Shown here piece by piece: positions 12,320 through 25,544 of a stretch of DNA of 64,000 nt. Made by a program: the position numbers and the translations under genes. Origin of the DNA: Progne subis subis (taxonomy: Eukaryota > Chordata > Aves > Passeriformes > Hirundinidae); NCBI GenBank assembly GCA_022316685.1, contig JAKJHU010000075.1, positions 2,728,501 through 2,792,500 of the forward strand, read 5' to 3'. The notes beneath the pieces are model-generated. The model saw only the letters and a program-made list of their open reading frames with translations, did not search any database and was not told where the DNA came from. How positions within the stretch are numbered: the stretch's first letter is position 1; the number at the start of each line of letters is the position of its first letter.

Positions 12320-14512
12320 AGCTACTAAGGAGCTTACACACCTTAACTGCAATAGTTAAAAGGCCTAGAATAATACTAGAAAAATAAACAAGCAAATGAT
12401 TCCCCAATCTCTGAATCACTGCCTCTCAAGTACCACTTTTTTGTCTTGAAAGTCACCTTTTTCTATATATACAAGAAGAGATTCAACACAGATATACCCA
12501 TGGGAAGTCAGTTTTTAAAGCTAGTTTATAAATTATGGGAGATTTCACAGGTAACAGTGACAACTCCGTCAAAATTAAACTTTTACTTGCAGCAAGAAGC
12601 CTCAAATGCATGACAAAGTCCAGTCAAACAATATTGCTAAAGAATGTACAGTATAAATCCAAAATGTCAGGGTAAGTGGTTGAACTTCACACGTTCTTTA
12701 TTTCTTATGAGGTTTTTTCTTCTTTGAGATTAATATGTTTCTAGAATTTATTACTTTTCCAGACTCAGGTGGATTACTGGTATGCTTTGTTTGTATTGTG
12801 TTTTCTCGTAAAGCTTAAGTAAAACAGAGAAATGAAGACTGCAGACAAATCTATAAATTGTTGTCCACTGCTGATATTCTTGGAACTATGACCTAAGTAG
12901 TGGCCAGATACAACAATTATAATTACTCATTTTTCTAGCTGTTATTCTCATTTTGTAGCTACGCAGTGCCAGGCTTTCAGTACTGTCAGGAAATTGAGGA
13001 AGCAATTAGAGCTTTTTTGGCATGTGTTTCTACAATACATGTACTTCTTAATCTGGGATATGGGTTATTTTTCAAGCAAAGATATACTGAAAAAAAAATT
13101 TAAAAAGTTGATCCTCTGTAGAATAGACAGGAATGTTCAGTGAAAAGTGGGACAGTAATAATGGGACAGAGAAATTGAGATTATAAAAAGAAAAAAAAAA
13201 AAAAGTAAGATAAAAGGACATGGAGGGTCACAATAAAAGAAGTTTGAATACCATTTCAATGTGGTAGCAGAGGGAATTGGTTATCATTAAGACCCTCAGC
13301 AGCACAGTAACTGTGACACTTACAGGAGATCACTATGAATTCTTTCCTTCATATACCTGTTGTGTTATACTGGAGATTTATTTTCCATACATCCCAAGAC
13401 AAATGTGAATAATAATGACAGGTTAAAAGCTCATCTGATCAAAAAATGGGTAAGGTTAAGTATTATTTTAAACTAACCTGTTCAAAGAAGGTATATTGTT
13501 ACTACTCTGTGCTTACATACTCATGGTTATGAACAAACTTTTTCTAGGAAATAGAAACTTCTGTCATGCTTACACTTCAAATTTATTCAGAACAGAATAA
13601 ATAGGTATCCCAGGATAGGTGCATACACAACTTTGATGGTAGTTTTCCTTCACGATAACCACTTATAAAAAACAATGCAAAAATTGGGTTCTCATTTAAT
13701 AAGTGCTCAGTTTCCATAATGACCTATAACAAAGGCCTGTTAAATGACTTCGGACACTTAAATAGGCCATATCTGCTGGGTTGCCCTTATAAACACAAAA
13801 GTTTATAAAGAAAGTTTCATTTCACTTTCACAAAAGTTTATATTCCTCTTTGAGGAATGAAAAAATATTTTTGAGGGAACTACCATAAGTGTATGAGAAA
13901 GACTATATTCACAATTGGCAAGTAAATGTTATTTTTCTGTGTCCATTATTTGTAGTCTTAGTATAAATATTCATATTTGTCAGAGGTTTATTTGAGTTGG
14001 AACTTGCTAAATTTCTTCATAATCTTTTTTATTGATATTATTTATTGCCATTTCTGTATATTAATCATCCAGTAAAAATTTCCTTCCAGATTTCAATTAG
14101 CACATAGGAGGATATATTTTAGGATAAATTTCCAGTGTTTTCTTCTCATATATTTAATTTGATAATTCCTCATCCCACTATGTTTTAGTAAAGAATTCTA
14201 TGAATATTTTAACTTCTATCTACGTTGTTTTTCCTAAAACAGGAAGTCCATTCTGAACCTATATAAATATTGTTTACTGCATTTAAATGGCAACAATTGA
14301 CACATTTTTTATCATTGTTTCTGTTCATGAACTAAGGATTATAACTTCTATTAGAATCACACCAATTTAACAAGTTACAGCTACAGCCTAAACATTGCAA
14401 GAGGAGTATGTGCCACAGTTTAACTCAAGGTTGGCATGGAATGTGTGATATTCAGTGACTTGTTCCAGCCAATGGTTTGGTTTTTTCTTCCTTAAATGCT
14501 CTAGTTAACAAT

Positions 14513-14515
<3 letters not shown>

Positions 14516-14562
<47 letters not shown>
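14516..14562. repeat. Poly-T homopolymer of 47 bases
   Basis: An uninterrupted run of T. It could be the A-tail of a minus-strand retrocopy, but the sequence to its right (14563 onward) shows no recognisable gene, and I see no flanking target duplication. Such a long homopolymer may also be miscounted in the assembly. Confidence 0.95.
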
Positions 14563-14563
<1 letters not shown>

Positions 14564-15172
14564 AAAATTGGCTTTTCTAACCTTGATTTTGACATAATAT
14601 ATAATGATAGTTTCATAGCACATTTGGAAGCAGCTATTGATTTTTAAGGTGCTTGGCATAGCATGTTCCATATCCTCCAATAATTGAAAATACTGTTAAG
14701 AAGAGAGAATATTGTGAATATTTGTGTGGTGCTGTATAGTATACTTTTACAGTGTTGTTTTAACATATAGGAGAAAGATATTTTCTCTATATACCTTATT
14801 TATCTTTGTAAAGAATGACCCACCTTTGTCCATTTTTGCTAGTCATTTCTGCACCTTAACTTTTTTGTCAGGGCATCCTGAAGAAATAAAACTCTCAGAT
14901 TCTTAATGAACACCAGATTTTTGTATCATAAAATTCCATTAAGAATAAAACTAACAAAACATGATTTGATTCAACAACCAACTTCCTTTTGATGAAAAAT
15001 GTGATGTAATATTTTTACACATTTTTTTTAAAGTGAAAGCATCAATCTTGCCATCCCAGTAGTGCACTCTGAACACAGCAGCAATGTATTTACTGAAGTT
15101 TATCTCCTCACCTAAGCTGAGAACAGACTAAAGCGTTTACAGAGGCATTGATTAAAACATTTCTTTGCAGAT

Positions 15173-15556
15173 TGTTACCCTGGTTTTTCTGAGTTTTTTA
15201 TAGCCTTTTGAATTTTCATAAAATGGAGTCAGATCTTTAGTTACTGTACAATATTAGGAGCAGTTTTCTACCTTTTTCCCACATTTGTAACATAAACAAA
15301 TCCTTTGTTTTTCATTCTCTGTCCTTTGTTTGCATATTTCTAATCTGAAAAAAATTGTAACTGACAATTGGTCTGGCCACTGAGGCTGAGGGGTGGAAAC
15401 CCCAAAAAGCCAATCTTCTGCCAGACCCACAAATGTATAAAAAGTAAGAAATAAACAAAGAGGCTCTCTCTCCGCCTAGACCCAGCCTTGAGCCGGAGGA
15501 ACCTCTGCCTGGAAAATCTCTCTCTCCATGTGACTGCTTTTCGTGTCTTAGTGACA
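15173..15556 (+). mobile_element. Solo LTR, family 2 copy A, with perfect 6-bp target-site duplication (GCAGAT)
   Basis: The element runs from TGTTACCCTGG to TTAGTGACA and is flanked by GCAGAT at 15167-15172 and 15557-15562. It matches 47828-48205 along its entire length and in the same orientation. On the plus strand a TATAAAAA box (15436-15443) is followed closely by AATAAA (15450-15455) and a pyrimidine-rich end, supporting plus orientation. No viral coding sequence adjoins it. LTRs of this kind act as retroviral promoter/terminator units. Whether this one is transcriptionally active cannot be told from sequence. The 93-codon minus-strand frame at 15312-15593 is incidental. Confidence 0.9.
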
Positions 15557-15787
15557 GCAGATACCTTTCAACCTGTATTTGAGAACGCTTCACTATGGTA
15601 ATTAGTGTCAGTATTTCATATTCTCAGTCTGTTCTGAAGCTTATTCTTGAACTTTGGTGATCGGAGGTATCTTCAGAAAGGATGGCTCAAAAAACCATCT
15701 GTGACAGTGTTGGTGACACATAGATCAGTATCTGAATGTGAATTCTGGCATCCTAAAGTGACATCTATGTAGTCAGCAGTGTGAGAA

Positions 15788-15888
15788 CCATAGGAGGAAT
15801 GGTGTGCATTCTGGTTAAACTCCTAAACTGGAGAAGAGGAACAAGGAAGACTCATCTAAATCTACCTTCACACAAATGTCGCTATTTT
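15788..15888 (+). repeat. Local direct duplication, copy 1
   Basis: About 100 bases beginning CCATAGGAGGAAT recur at 16330-16427 in the same orientation, about 540 bases downstream. The copies differ by two substitutions and one short indel region (around 15815-15827). The unit has no mobile-element features. A small open frame in this copy (15781-16026) is not preserved through the second copy. Confidence 0.95.
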
Positions 15889-16329
15889 TTCCCCCACAAA
15901 TATTCTTTGGAAGAAGAAAAAATAAACAAAATTTTAAACAAATATTTTACAGCCTCAGAAAATATAAATAATATTTTGTGTAAATTGCATATCCATTCAT
16001 ATCGTAATCAAAAAATCACTTTTTAAACACAGGAGATATCCTAGTTTTTTTCTTAGTTTCAAAAATTTTTTTTTTGACTTTGACATTTTCATCTTGCCAT
16101 CTATTGAAGTGTGAGAAACTGTTTTATGGCATTCTCTGCCAGCAGAAGTACTATTATAGAGATTCTCTGTAGACTTATCCAAAACAATTTTTCTGAATAT
16201 CAATGTTTGAAAAGAACATCACACAAGGACTTAATTTGAACATTATCAAACATTAACTGTCATTGAGTTAAAACTTACTGGCAAGAGTGGGTTTATATTG
16301 GTATACTGCTTCAAAGAGCACAACAAATT

Positions 16330-16427
16330 CCATAGGAGGAATAGTGTGCATTCTGGTTATCCAAAACTGGAGAAGAGGAACAAGGAAGACTCATCTAAAT
16401 CTACCTTCACACAAATGTCACTATTTT
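16330..16427 (+). repeat. Local direct duplication, copy 2
   Basis: Second copy of 15788-15888, with abrupt loss of similarity at both ends (AAATT on the left and GAAAAATAATG on the right differ from the first copy). This indicates a discrete duplicated segment, not two members of a dispersed repeat family, although that family explanation is not excluded. Confidence 0.95.
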
Positions 16428-18261
16428 GAAAAATAATGTCATAATAAGAATATGACTTGTTCATTACATGCCATTCCAAAAGATGGGTTTTAATGAAAAC
16501 TTGTGCCTTGTTCCTTTCAACTACTAAAATTTAATATTTGAGTGTGTAATAAATATGTCATTAGAAAAGTTGTGAAAATTTGTTTATATGCTTGCATACA
16601 AGTGCTGTGATGAATTAGAGGAATCATGGTTGAAATATATGCATTTTCAGGTAACTGTTAATATGAAATAAGTCCTAAGAAGAATTTATATGGGTTTATT
16701 TTTCCTGAAAAGAGACCTAATCTATGGTAGCTTCATGGGCATCATTACTTTGAATAAAAGTTATCAATGACAGCTGTTGTATGTATGCAAGAATGAACTT
16801 ACAGTAAATCTGTGAGAGTCTTGTGAGCATTTCAGAGAAAAAGGCTACCTTTTTTTCCTGAATATAATCTTATCCTGAGAACTTTAATTCAATTTACATA
16901 CAAGTTATTACTTTGAAATTGGTTGAATTGCTGCATATTTTTTCAGGAAAGTAAAACTGCCTTCAAATAAAGTGAAACTTAAGACACATTCTAAGCCTTC
17001 CTCTCAAGGACTTGAAATAGGAGCAAAAATTAATTAGGCATTGTATGGTAAGTAAAGACAGTAATGAGATGCTTTAAAAAAAAAAAATTGTATCAAAACA
17101 TTATATCATTATATATATAGTGACCACAATATGATGTTCTTATTGCATCTTCTAATTTGCACATCTAGAATGCAAGGGCAGCATTATTTATTTCAAGTGC
17201 TTTGAACATTAAAATCAAATATTTGTTATTATCTAAATATCTGTAATTGTAGAATTTAATTTACTGCTACTAGTAAAATTTTCTGAAAATATTGTTATAA
17301 TACTGCTCTGGAATAGAGAGAGAGTTTCATATTCCTCTTACTGATTCTTTTTCTCACAACTTCTCTTTCAATGACAAGATTCGAGATATTATTCTTGCAC
17401 TTGAATACTTACTGCACAAAATGTCTACATGTAGCTGAAACTTCTGAAGTTGATTATTAGAAACTGAGCCATCTGATGTTGCTAGTCACTTTTTGGAGAA
17501 GTTGAAACTTGGCTAAGCTGCAGAATTTACTGTCTCTGGGACACTGATTTGAATGATCCCTTGAGATTTTTGCTGCTGCCTGAAGAATTTTCCACATTTA
17601 TCACTGGTTACATGGACTGGAGAGAAGATTAGCATAGATTCTCTGCTCTTTCCTCTTTGAGTTGCAAAAAGTGATTAATGGCCATGTTGTCCCTGAGCTT
17701 TGCAAGTCCTTGCTTCAGCCTAAACTTCTTCATTTCCCACATTTTCCACTATATAATTAATTAAAGGAAACTTTAAAAGAGGGTACTGGCTCACTCTCAA
17801 GGTCAGCTAGTGTGGACGTCACAGAGTAAATGCTGTGGACTGAAGCTCAGTGTCCACACAGCTTAAAGACAGACAGAGAAGAACCAAGAGCGATGAGGTT
17901 GCTCATGGATTTCCTAGTACTTTCATGTTCAATTGACATATTAAGAACTAAAAATGGTGGTTTATCTCTCTTCAACCTGTTCCTACTAAGTGGTTTGGGA
18001 GGAGGATCAAAAACAGGCACAGGCGACATCCTGACCTGCTGAGCTCAACACAACAGTAAAGACCTGCACATACATTGTGGAAAAGACTCCTACTCGTGGA
18101 ACAACACCAAATCCTCTGACCCTCCTTATAAATGTTTCCACTGACACCAGTGTTCGTTAACCTCTGGTGATACATCAGGGTTAAGTTTTTATCTTTTAAA
18201 ATCATTAATGCTTGCAATAGGTATCCCCCTTACAAAAAGATTGCTGGATGAATCAATATAT

Positions 18262-19078
18262 CATAGAATCATAGATTCATAGAATGGCTTGTGTTTGAAG
18301 GGGACCTTAAAGATCATCTTGTCCCAACTGTTCTGCCACAGGCAGGGACATCTTACACTAGACCAGGTCGCTCAGAGCCCCATCCAACCTGGCCTTGGAC
18401 ACCTCTGGGGACGGGGCAACCACAGCTTCTCTGGGCAGTGCCAGTGCTTAACCCTCTTCATAGCAAAGAATTGTTTTCCTAATACCTAATCTAAACCACC
18501 CTCTTTCCTTTTAAACACATTTTCCCTTGTCTTGTCACTACATATTGTTGCAAATAGTCTTGCCCCATCTTTCCTGTAAATTCCCTTCAGGTACTGGAAG
18601 GCTGCAATTAGGTCACCCTGAAGCTTTCTGTTTTCCAGGTTGTCAATCCCAATTCTCACAGCCTTTCCTCACAGGAGAGTTTCTCCATGCCTTTGATGAG
18701 CTTCGTGACCCCCTCTGAACTTGATCTAACAGGTACATGTCCTTTCTGTGTTGGGAACTGCGGAGTTGGATGCAGCACTACAGGTGGGATCTCACAAGAG
18801 TGGAGCAGAGGGGCAGAATCCCCTCCCTCACCCTGCAGGCCATGCTGCTTTGGATGCAGTCCAGGGTACATTGGCTTTCTGGGGTGTTAGGGAATACTAC
18901 CAGCTCATATCCAGCCTCTCATCCACCAGCACCCCCATCTCCCTCTTGGCAGGACTACTCTCAAACCCTTCAGCCTGTGTTGACACCGGGGCTGCCCCAA
19001 CCCAGGTGCAGCACCTTGCGCTTGGTCTTGTTAAACTGCACAAGGTTCCTGTGCACCCACCTCTCAAGCCTGTAGAAT
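18262..19078 (-). mobile_element. CR1 LINE, 3' part (ORF2 end and 3' UTR)
   Basis: The left edge carries the CR1 3' tail in reverse complement (CATAGAATCATAGATTCATAGAATGG), continuing into the conserved 3' UTR (GGAAGGGACCTTAAAGATCAT-like, CCAACCTGG, GGGGCAACCACAGCTTCTCTGG) and on into ORF2-derived sequence. About 820 bp remain, and the 5' part is missing, as is usual for CR1 because reverse transcription aborts early. The GC-rich open frames of 60-114 codons inside it are not genes. Orientation is fixed by the tail. Confidence 0.93.
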
Positions 19079-19977
19079 ACGCCCAAATATGAGAATTATT
19101 TTTTTCATTTTGACAGCAGAAAAGATGTTTTTGCTAGTTTCTTCCTAGCCCTAATAACTGAAAAAAAATTTTTAGTGACAAAAGACATTTTTTCCTCCAT
19201 TAATTGTAGCAATAATTCACCTCATTTAATTATTTTTTAGTTACCTAATTTTCCATTTTACTCAAGTGAGATTTCTATTCTGAGTCCTTAAATATATTGC
19301 ACAGTTACGTGCTACCATATAGCTCTTGAGGGACTGAATTAATTTACTCAAGTGTCACTGATTGCACTATCCAGGGTCTTTCTCATTTTAACTGTATCCC
19401 AAAAACATTGACGTTATGTCAGCATTTTCACAGTTAGCTAAATTATGAGCAATTTATAGCTGAGTGGCAAAATTTCTCAGGTTTGGAACTGAATGGAAGA
19501 GCTTTAGGGTAGGGTTTACTGTGAGAAGTGCCAATGAAATAATGTAGCAGCTTAAAATATTTTGAGGGAATGTACAGTGTGTGTTATTGGCAGTTGAAGC
19601 CATTTTCCAATGAAGTTTTGTGCCTGGAATGGGATGGATATGTTTTTGAAATTTATAGTTGTTTATAAATTAAAATTACAGCTTAATTTTTTTAAATTTT
19701 AGTTTGATATTTAAATGTTATAGCTTAAAAATTTTGTGTATTTTAGTTTAGTTTAGTATTTAAATATTCTTTGTACAAATTAAATATTCTTTGTACAAAT
19801 ACAGTTTGAGTTGCCTAAGTGGATGAAACGGCACTCACAGAAATTTAGACAATTTATGAAAAGATTTTTCTTTTTCTAAGTTACAATATAACTTCTAGGG
19901 AAAAGAGAGATTCAACATCCTTAAGAGAATGTTTTTAATTGGCAAAAATTATGAGGTCCAGACGTAGGTCCCCATGG
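19079..19977. other. AT-rich unannotated stretch
   Basis: No gene or mobile element recognised. It contains an exact two-copy tandem duplication of a 20-bp unit at 19761-19800. Confidence 0.5.
19761..19800. repeat. Exact 20-bp tandem duplication
   Basis: Units 19761-19780 and 19781-19800 are identical (each contains TTCTTTGTACAAAT). Absence of any difference suggests a recent event. Confidence 0.95.
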
Positions 19978-20336
19978 CGGTGAGACTGGATCACTTAGCC
20001 TGTGAGGAGGGGCTTAGAGAGCTTGGCTGGGTGATCCAAGGAAAAGGGATGGCTTCTGGGGCAACTGATAGCCTCTGCTTATCTACAAGGGGTCATCGAG
20101 GAGATGCAGCTGGATGCCTCACAGCGGTGTGGGGTAGGAGGGCAAGAGAAAACAAATAAAGATTGTAAGAGGTTCATGCTTAGCATAAGGATAATTTTTT
20201 TCTTCAGTGTTCCCATGGAGAGTGAGGCAGTGGAACAGGTCATCCTTAGAGGCTGTACTGTCTCTGTCCTTAGAGAGTTTCAGCCCCTGACTGGTGCAAT
20301 ACCTAAGCAGCCAGGTCTGAACTTAGAGCTGTAGTT
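19978..20336 (+). mobile_element. CR1 LINE fragment (old), 3' part without tail
   Basis: Several blocks match the CR1 3' region in order on the plus strand: GCCTGTGAGGAGGGGCTTAG, TACAAGGGGTCATCGAGGAG, the GCGGTGTGGGGTAGGAGGGC block, TTAGCATAAGGATAATTTTT, then GGAACAGGTCATCCTTAGAG and CAGCCAGGTCTGA. The copy is diverged and ends before the 3' tail. Open frames of 61 and 76 codons within it are residual. Family assignment is confident, but the exact left edge is uncertain by tens of bases. Confidence 0.8.
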
Positions 20337-23300
20337 TTAGAATTGCATTATATAAAACTCTGTGACTTAGCTATGGGCCACTGAAATGAGAATCAGAACT
20401 GTATGGGAGTATTTCTCTCTTTCAAGTTATATTACTTTTCCCTGGTTATCTAATGGTAATAATGTTTTATGATTTTTGTGGTCAGGGAAAAATACCCAAT
20501 GTAACTACTGTAAGCAATGTAATACACCCAGGGTCCCAGTTACTCTAGAGAGCTGAACTTGTGATCATTTCATGAGACCATCTAGTCACTGCTAGAGTGT
20601 CTATCAGGAAAAGCAAACAAAGAGCAGTGTAGTTCACTCCTTCCAGGATTTGAGGTCTGCCATCTAACACTAGGAAAAATGCCAGATCCCTGTCAATCCT
20701 TGTAGCATGCCATGACAGCCAGCTCTTTAATTTTTTTCTCTTTTCTTGATTCTGCAGGGGTTCATACAAAGGCAGGGGGAGATTTCCCAAACACAAGCAG
20801 TGATCTATAGGTCCTGATCCCTGATCCCAGGGTCACACCCATGAAAATAACAGCAATCTTCCCTCTGATTTCAACAGACTTTGGATCAAGTTTAGGATAA
20901 ATTGGAGATTTATTCCTTATCTCATTCGACGCTAAAAGCAATGGGAGAACCCCAACATACTCTCATATGAGACAGCAGTCTTGCTAAGTTATTTCTTTCA
21001 CTTTCCTTGTTGTTTCAACTGTAATGTTTGAATCATCCTTGGAGAAAACATTTTTTTGACATCTCAGAATTACATTCTTGGTTAATATTACATTTTCCAA
21101 ATATTTCTGATATGAAACTACTATCAAGTTATTATGGTAAACCACTTCCCTTAAGAAATCTGTCCTGACTGGCCTATGGCATTGTTGTTCAGGGACAGCT
21201 TTTTAAGTGAACTTGGACTCTGACCAAAGCTGTGGTCTTCATATTCTTCTGGAGAACTAGATCTGCTGCTGCCTACACATTTTAATGTGCCCTTTCCAGT
21301 GAAATCTAATGAGGTAATCATAACTACTAATGCCTGTGTCTTTCCAGCCTCCCATGAAGAGAGAAAGTGCCCTTATTGTTTTGTGTAGCAGCGTTGCAAA
21401 GTAAACTTTATTGAATTTATCTTTTTAGATAATATTTATTTGTATTCCCCATTAGGTGAAACTGTCATGGGCAATACAAATAAAGAAATTACTCATTTTG
21501 GTTGATATCACCCATAAATCTTTCTGCCATAGATGTTTGTCATTCTGTTAACATGACCAGCAGAAATACAAAATTACTTGACCATCAAAGTGTAATAGAA
21601 ATGCCTCTGTATATGCTTTTCTTACTGGTGGCTGAAACAACAAATAAAAATTAGTTGTCTTCTATAAGAACAACTGGAATAAAGATTTTCTTCAAAGAAA
21701 AAGCTGATTTGGACTATCAGAAACACAGACAGTGGAACTGTTTTTTAAAAGTCAGTTTTTCATGACAACTAAAGACCCAGCTGTTTATATTTTTGGTATC
21801 GGGTCTGATTTAATGAAAAGTTTGTCTGATCCTTCTCATAAAATTTCTGCAGAATAGGCTTACATTACAGCTATAATTCTTGATCAGTAGGCTTGCATCT
21901 GAGGGTTTTCATACATAAGGTAACATTTATCTCACCTTTACCTGGCTCTAAATTTGAATCAGTCATCAAAGTCGTCAACTGAAGACAGCTCTCGGGAGAG
22001 AATCTATCTGACTCGATTTTTTTTTTTTTTTTAAGGGGCACATATCTTAGGTGAATTGTTATTCTCCATAGTTGTGAAGAATTTTAGTCTAGTGAAGGGA
22101 CTAGCTCAGATGTCTAGAATAGTTCCATCAGCACTATAATTTAGGGAGAAATGGCACATTCACAGGTATTTTCATAGGGATGTTTATCAGATATGATTTC
22201 TGTTCATCTGAAGCATTCAGTTCTGCCTTTCTGTGATGAATTTGTTAATGTTTGAAAACACTGTAGAAAATTCCTGTAAGTGCTGTGGAATGATGCAGAA
22301 TGGTACTAATGGTACATATATATATAGCTGCCATTTGGAGTCTGCTCTCAAATGCAGAGAAGGTTTTACATCATGTGCCAGTGATTGTGCCATTGTGTCA
22401 TTCCCACAGTAAGTACCAACAAAATCTTGCTCTCTTCTCTTTGATGGTTGCCAGCTACATTTAAATAGCTTGAAAATTGCTCACCTGTTTCAATACTAAA
22501 GTAGTCAAATATTTATTCAGTGTGTGTGAATATGTGCCAATCATTTCCTGCAACATCCCGAGAATGATCTGCTCTAAATAGGAATTTGTATTTCCCAGTG
22601 GATAGAACTATAAAAGTATTCCATTCTACTGTTTCTTAAAGATTAAAAAGACCAAAAAAAAAAAGAAAAATCTTTTAATAAGAAGTGAAATTTACACACT
22701 ACTTCCAACCGAAATATCGTTTTTTTGTCCTTTCAAGAAACCACTGAATAAGCACATTTTGCATTTTGCTGTACTGATTGAATTATTTATTTCATGGTCT
22801 TTTTAGCTTATGCCCAGATTGCATCAGCTTCAGAACATAGCTCTAATGAAATAGAGTATTGTGAAAGTGTTCTACATAGCTGACTGTAATACATTTCCTA
22901 AATAAATACAAATTAAAATCATAAAAGTAGACTGTTCATCAAAGCCTTCTTTCTCAGTCCTTGGCATATGTGGGACTTGGCCAATATTCTGTTTTGCCAG
23001 TTGAACTGAATATGAGTTGGTATAATGATCCTACTCAGTCTGACCAACATCTTTTGTGTATCTTTGGAGGTTTTCCTCATTGCTTGTGACTTACAGCTGA
23101 ACAGGGAAGAATGTTACTCTTTACAGCCCTCAGACACTACAACACAGTGCTTAGATGAATAGTTGCTTTTAATAAAAAGGATCAGTACAATTTTTCTTTG
23201 CATTTATATCTCCCACATGAAAGTAATAGTTTGAACTGTAACTTAATGCTGTTTCTGAGCATAAGAAAACTCTTCACTGATCAAAGGATTAATTCTATTT

Positions 23301-25530
23301 ATTTTTCCTTAAAAATGCAACTTGTTCATGTGAAAGTTAAGGCTATATAAGGTTATATTCTGTACTGTCATTATGAAAAATCTTAATTTATATTACATGA
23401 ATTAAACAATTAGATAGATAGCAGAATGCAGCTCATAGTTTATAAGAATGCAAAGTACCAGCTTTCCAGAGTTTTTTATAGAAAATTATAATGGCTAAGT
23501 GATAATCGTTTTGTCTGAGTCGCTCCGTGAAATCCATACTTACAGATAGAGTTTATCAACTTGATCACTGTCATTAAAGTCTCTTCACTTTATTTTCCCC
23601 CCAATTTAATTCCCTCTCTTCTTGAACAGAACTGAGCCAAGTTCACCTCACTGCTGAGTGGCAGTACACTACACATTTCAGCTATGCATATGCTGATGGG
23701 CTCATCCCACAGCCTTTCCTGAGTCAGGGTGAACTCCTGCTGATCTTGTTGCAATGCCCTCAAGGGCCAAACTCTCCTCTTCTGGATTCTGGCAAATGCA
23801 GGATTTCATTCATTGGCACCAGCTTGTGGCACTGACACTTGGATTGTTCAGAAACACAGGAGAGGTTCTATGAAGCATGAATTCAAGGAGGGAGGCTAAG
23901 CTGGAAGCCTGTATACTCCAGGAGTTGTGCTGGTATGGGAAGTGCAGGCAAGACCAGAATAGTGTGAGGTAGTTGAGATACAGAAAAGCTTGGCATTAGA
24001 AATGGCATTTGACCAGAGATTGTAGCAGAAGGTACACAAGTGAGCAAGTGATTTGCATAACTAATTTTTAAGGTGGACTAGTCAGGAAATAAATTCAGAA
24101 TGATGAACAGGGAATTAAATGGAGGGCTCTTTTCTTAAATGCTTAAACCCAAACGGATTACACCCCCTCTTATGAGCATCTGATAATGCTCTCTTAAGAG
24201 CATCTAATGGGTCCTCTAAAAATATAACAGAGAACTTTTACAAAAAATGGCTTCTCTTGGAATACAGCAGTCGAAATACCTTTGAGGAAGAAAGTGTCTT
24301 GTAAAAGTGAAAATGGCTTCAAGTGGGTCGGATCTTAAATTTGTGTGGACTTGACTTAGGAGCATAAACCAGATGAGTAGATAAATTTAGTCTGGTGCAT
24401 GGAACTTTGTACATGACACAATGTTTAAGCAAGTGACCTGGAGTCAAACATATCCTTGCACTGGAGGTTGGAAGTTCAGTCCCCGTCTGGGGTTAAGGCT
24501 CAGCCTTGGCCCCTGACACGAATGTAACTGAAATCTGCTCCATCTTCAAGGAGCTAAAAAAACCTTGGCAGTTAGAGTAAATAATTGGAAGATCAAAGCT
24601 AGCTACCTTTTTATACTGAGGCTGCAGGAGAAGACTGATCCTCATTTAGCATTATTTGATCTTCAGGCTATATTTTTGCACAGAGTATAATATTACTTAA
24701 AAGGAGATTTTAATTCCCTTCCCTTAATACAAAATTACACAGAATTAAAATATACTCACACCTTTGTGTAATGCACAAATCAGCGACAGGAAAATTTCCT
24801 CCCTCCTCTCCTTCCTGAGCTACTATCTATTTTTACCACAGCAAATACAGTATTTCTGTAATTTAAATATGTGTTCTGGAATACATTTTCTTTCATTTTC
24901 TTTGTATGGTAAAAATGGATTTTTCAACTTCTCTTTGAACCTCTGAGCAAGAGAAAAGCTTCAGATTTTTGATGCAATGGTAAAACAGTTTTACTCAGTG
25001 AAGAGTCAGAGCAAAACTTTAAAAATTTTGTAATTTCCCAGAGATTAAAAGACTTTGTTATGCAAAGAATTGGAAACAAATCTGGACCAAGTCACAAAAT
25101 ATCCTTTCTTTTCTTTTTTTTTCTCCTCTTTGCCCATACCAATAATCCTGAAATGCATCTGAGAATTCACATCTAATTTAGATGTTTTCATTTCTGTTGT
25201 TTCAAGAGAGCTTCTGGCTAAGGCACTCACAAGCATCTCTGGAATGCAAGTTATCATACTTACTGTGAGAAAGACAGCACCTTGTCAGCACACTAAATGT
25301 TAAAACAGTGCAGGTCCTTTAGTCTTGAACTGCATCGCAGACTTCACAGTACAGTAGTAATTCAATTCATGTAGGATAGTCCTGACTTTTAGTCCAGTCT
25401 CCTAGGACAGTTCAAATATCTTGAAATTAAAAACTACAACTGCTTTATGAGTTGGATATCTAAGTGCGTTAAAGTACAAATGCTGTAGTAATTCCTGTAA
25501 CACACAACTCAAATCACGGCTTATTTAATT
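20337..25530. other. AT-rich unannotated stretch
   Basis: About 5 kb with no gene or element I can support. Poly-T run at 22018-22033. A moderately GC-richer block at 23610-23960 has no recognisable motif. A weak tRNA-like B-box resemblance near 24470-24490 is discussed under rejected observations. Confidence 0.45.
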
Positions 25531-25544
25531 TAAAGGCCTCTCCT

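Larger units (their letters stand above)
11231..15166. other. AT-rich unannotated stretch with simple repeats
   Basis: No gene or mobile element recognised. Simple repeats within it are listed separately (12215, 12279 and 14516). Confidence 0.5.
15563..18261. other. AT-rich unannotated stretch containing a local duplication
   Basis: Apart from the direct repeat listed at 15788-16427, nothing recognisable. A slightly richer segment at 17790-18060 shows short overlapping open frames without motifs. Confidence 0.45.

Noticed and set aside
14516..14562. Poly-T as the tail of a processed pseudogene
   Set aside because: No gene-like sequence adjoins it on the expected side and no flanking target duplication was seen.
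24430..24520. tRNA-like B-box resemblance (GAAGTTCAGTCCCCG), possible tRNA-derived SINE
   Set aside because: The box is one base short of consensus, no cloverleaf or A box could be found, and no tail is present.
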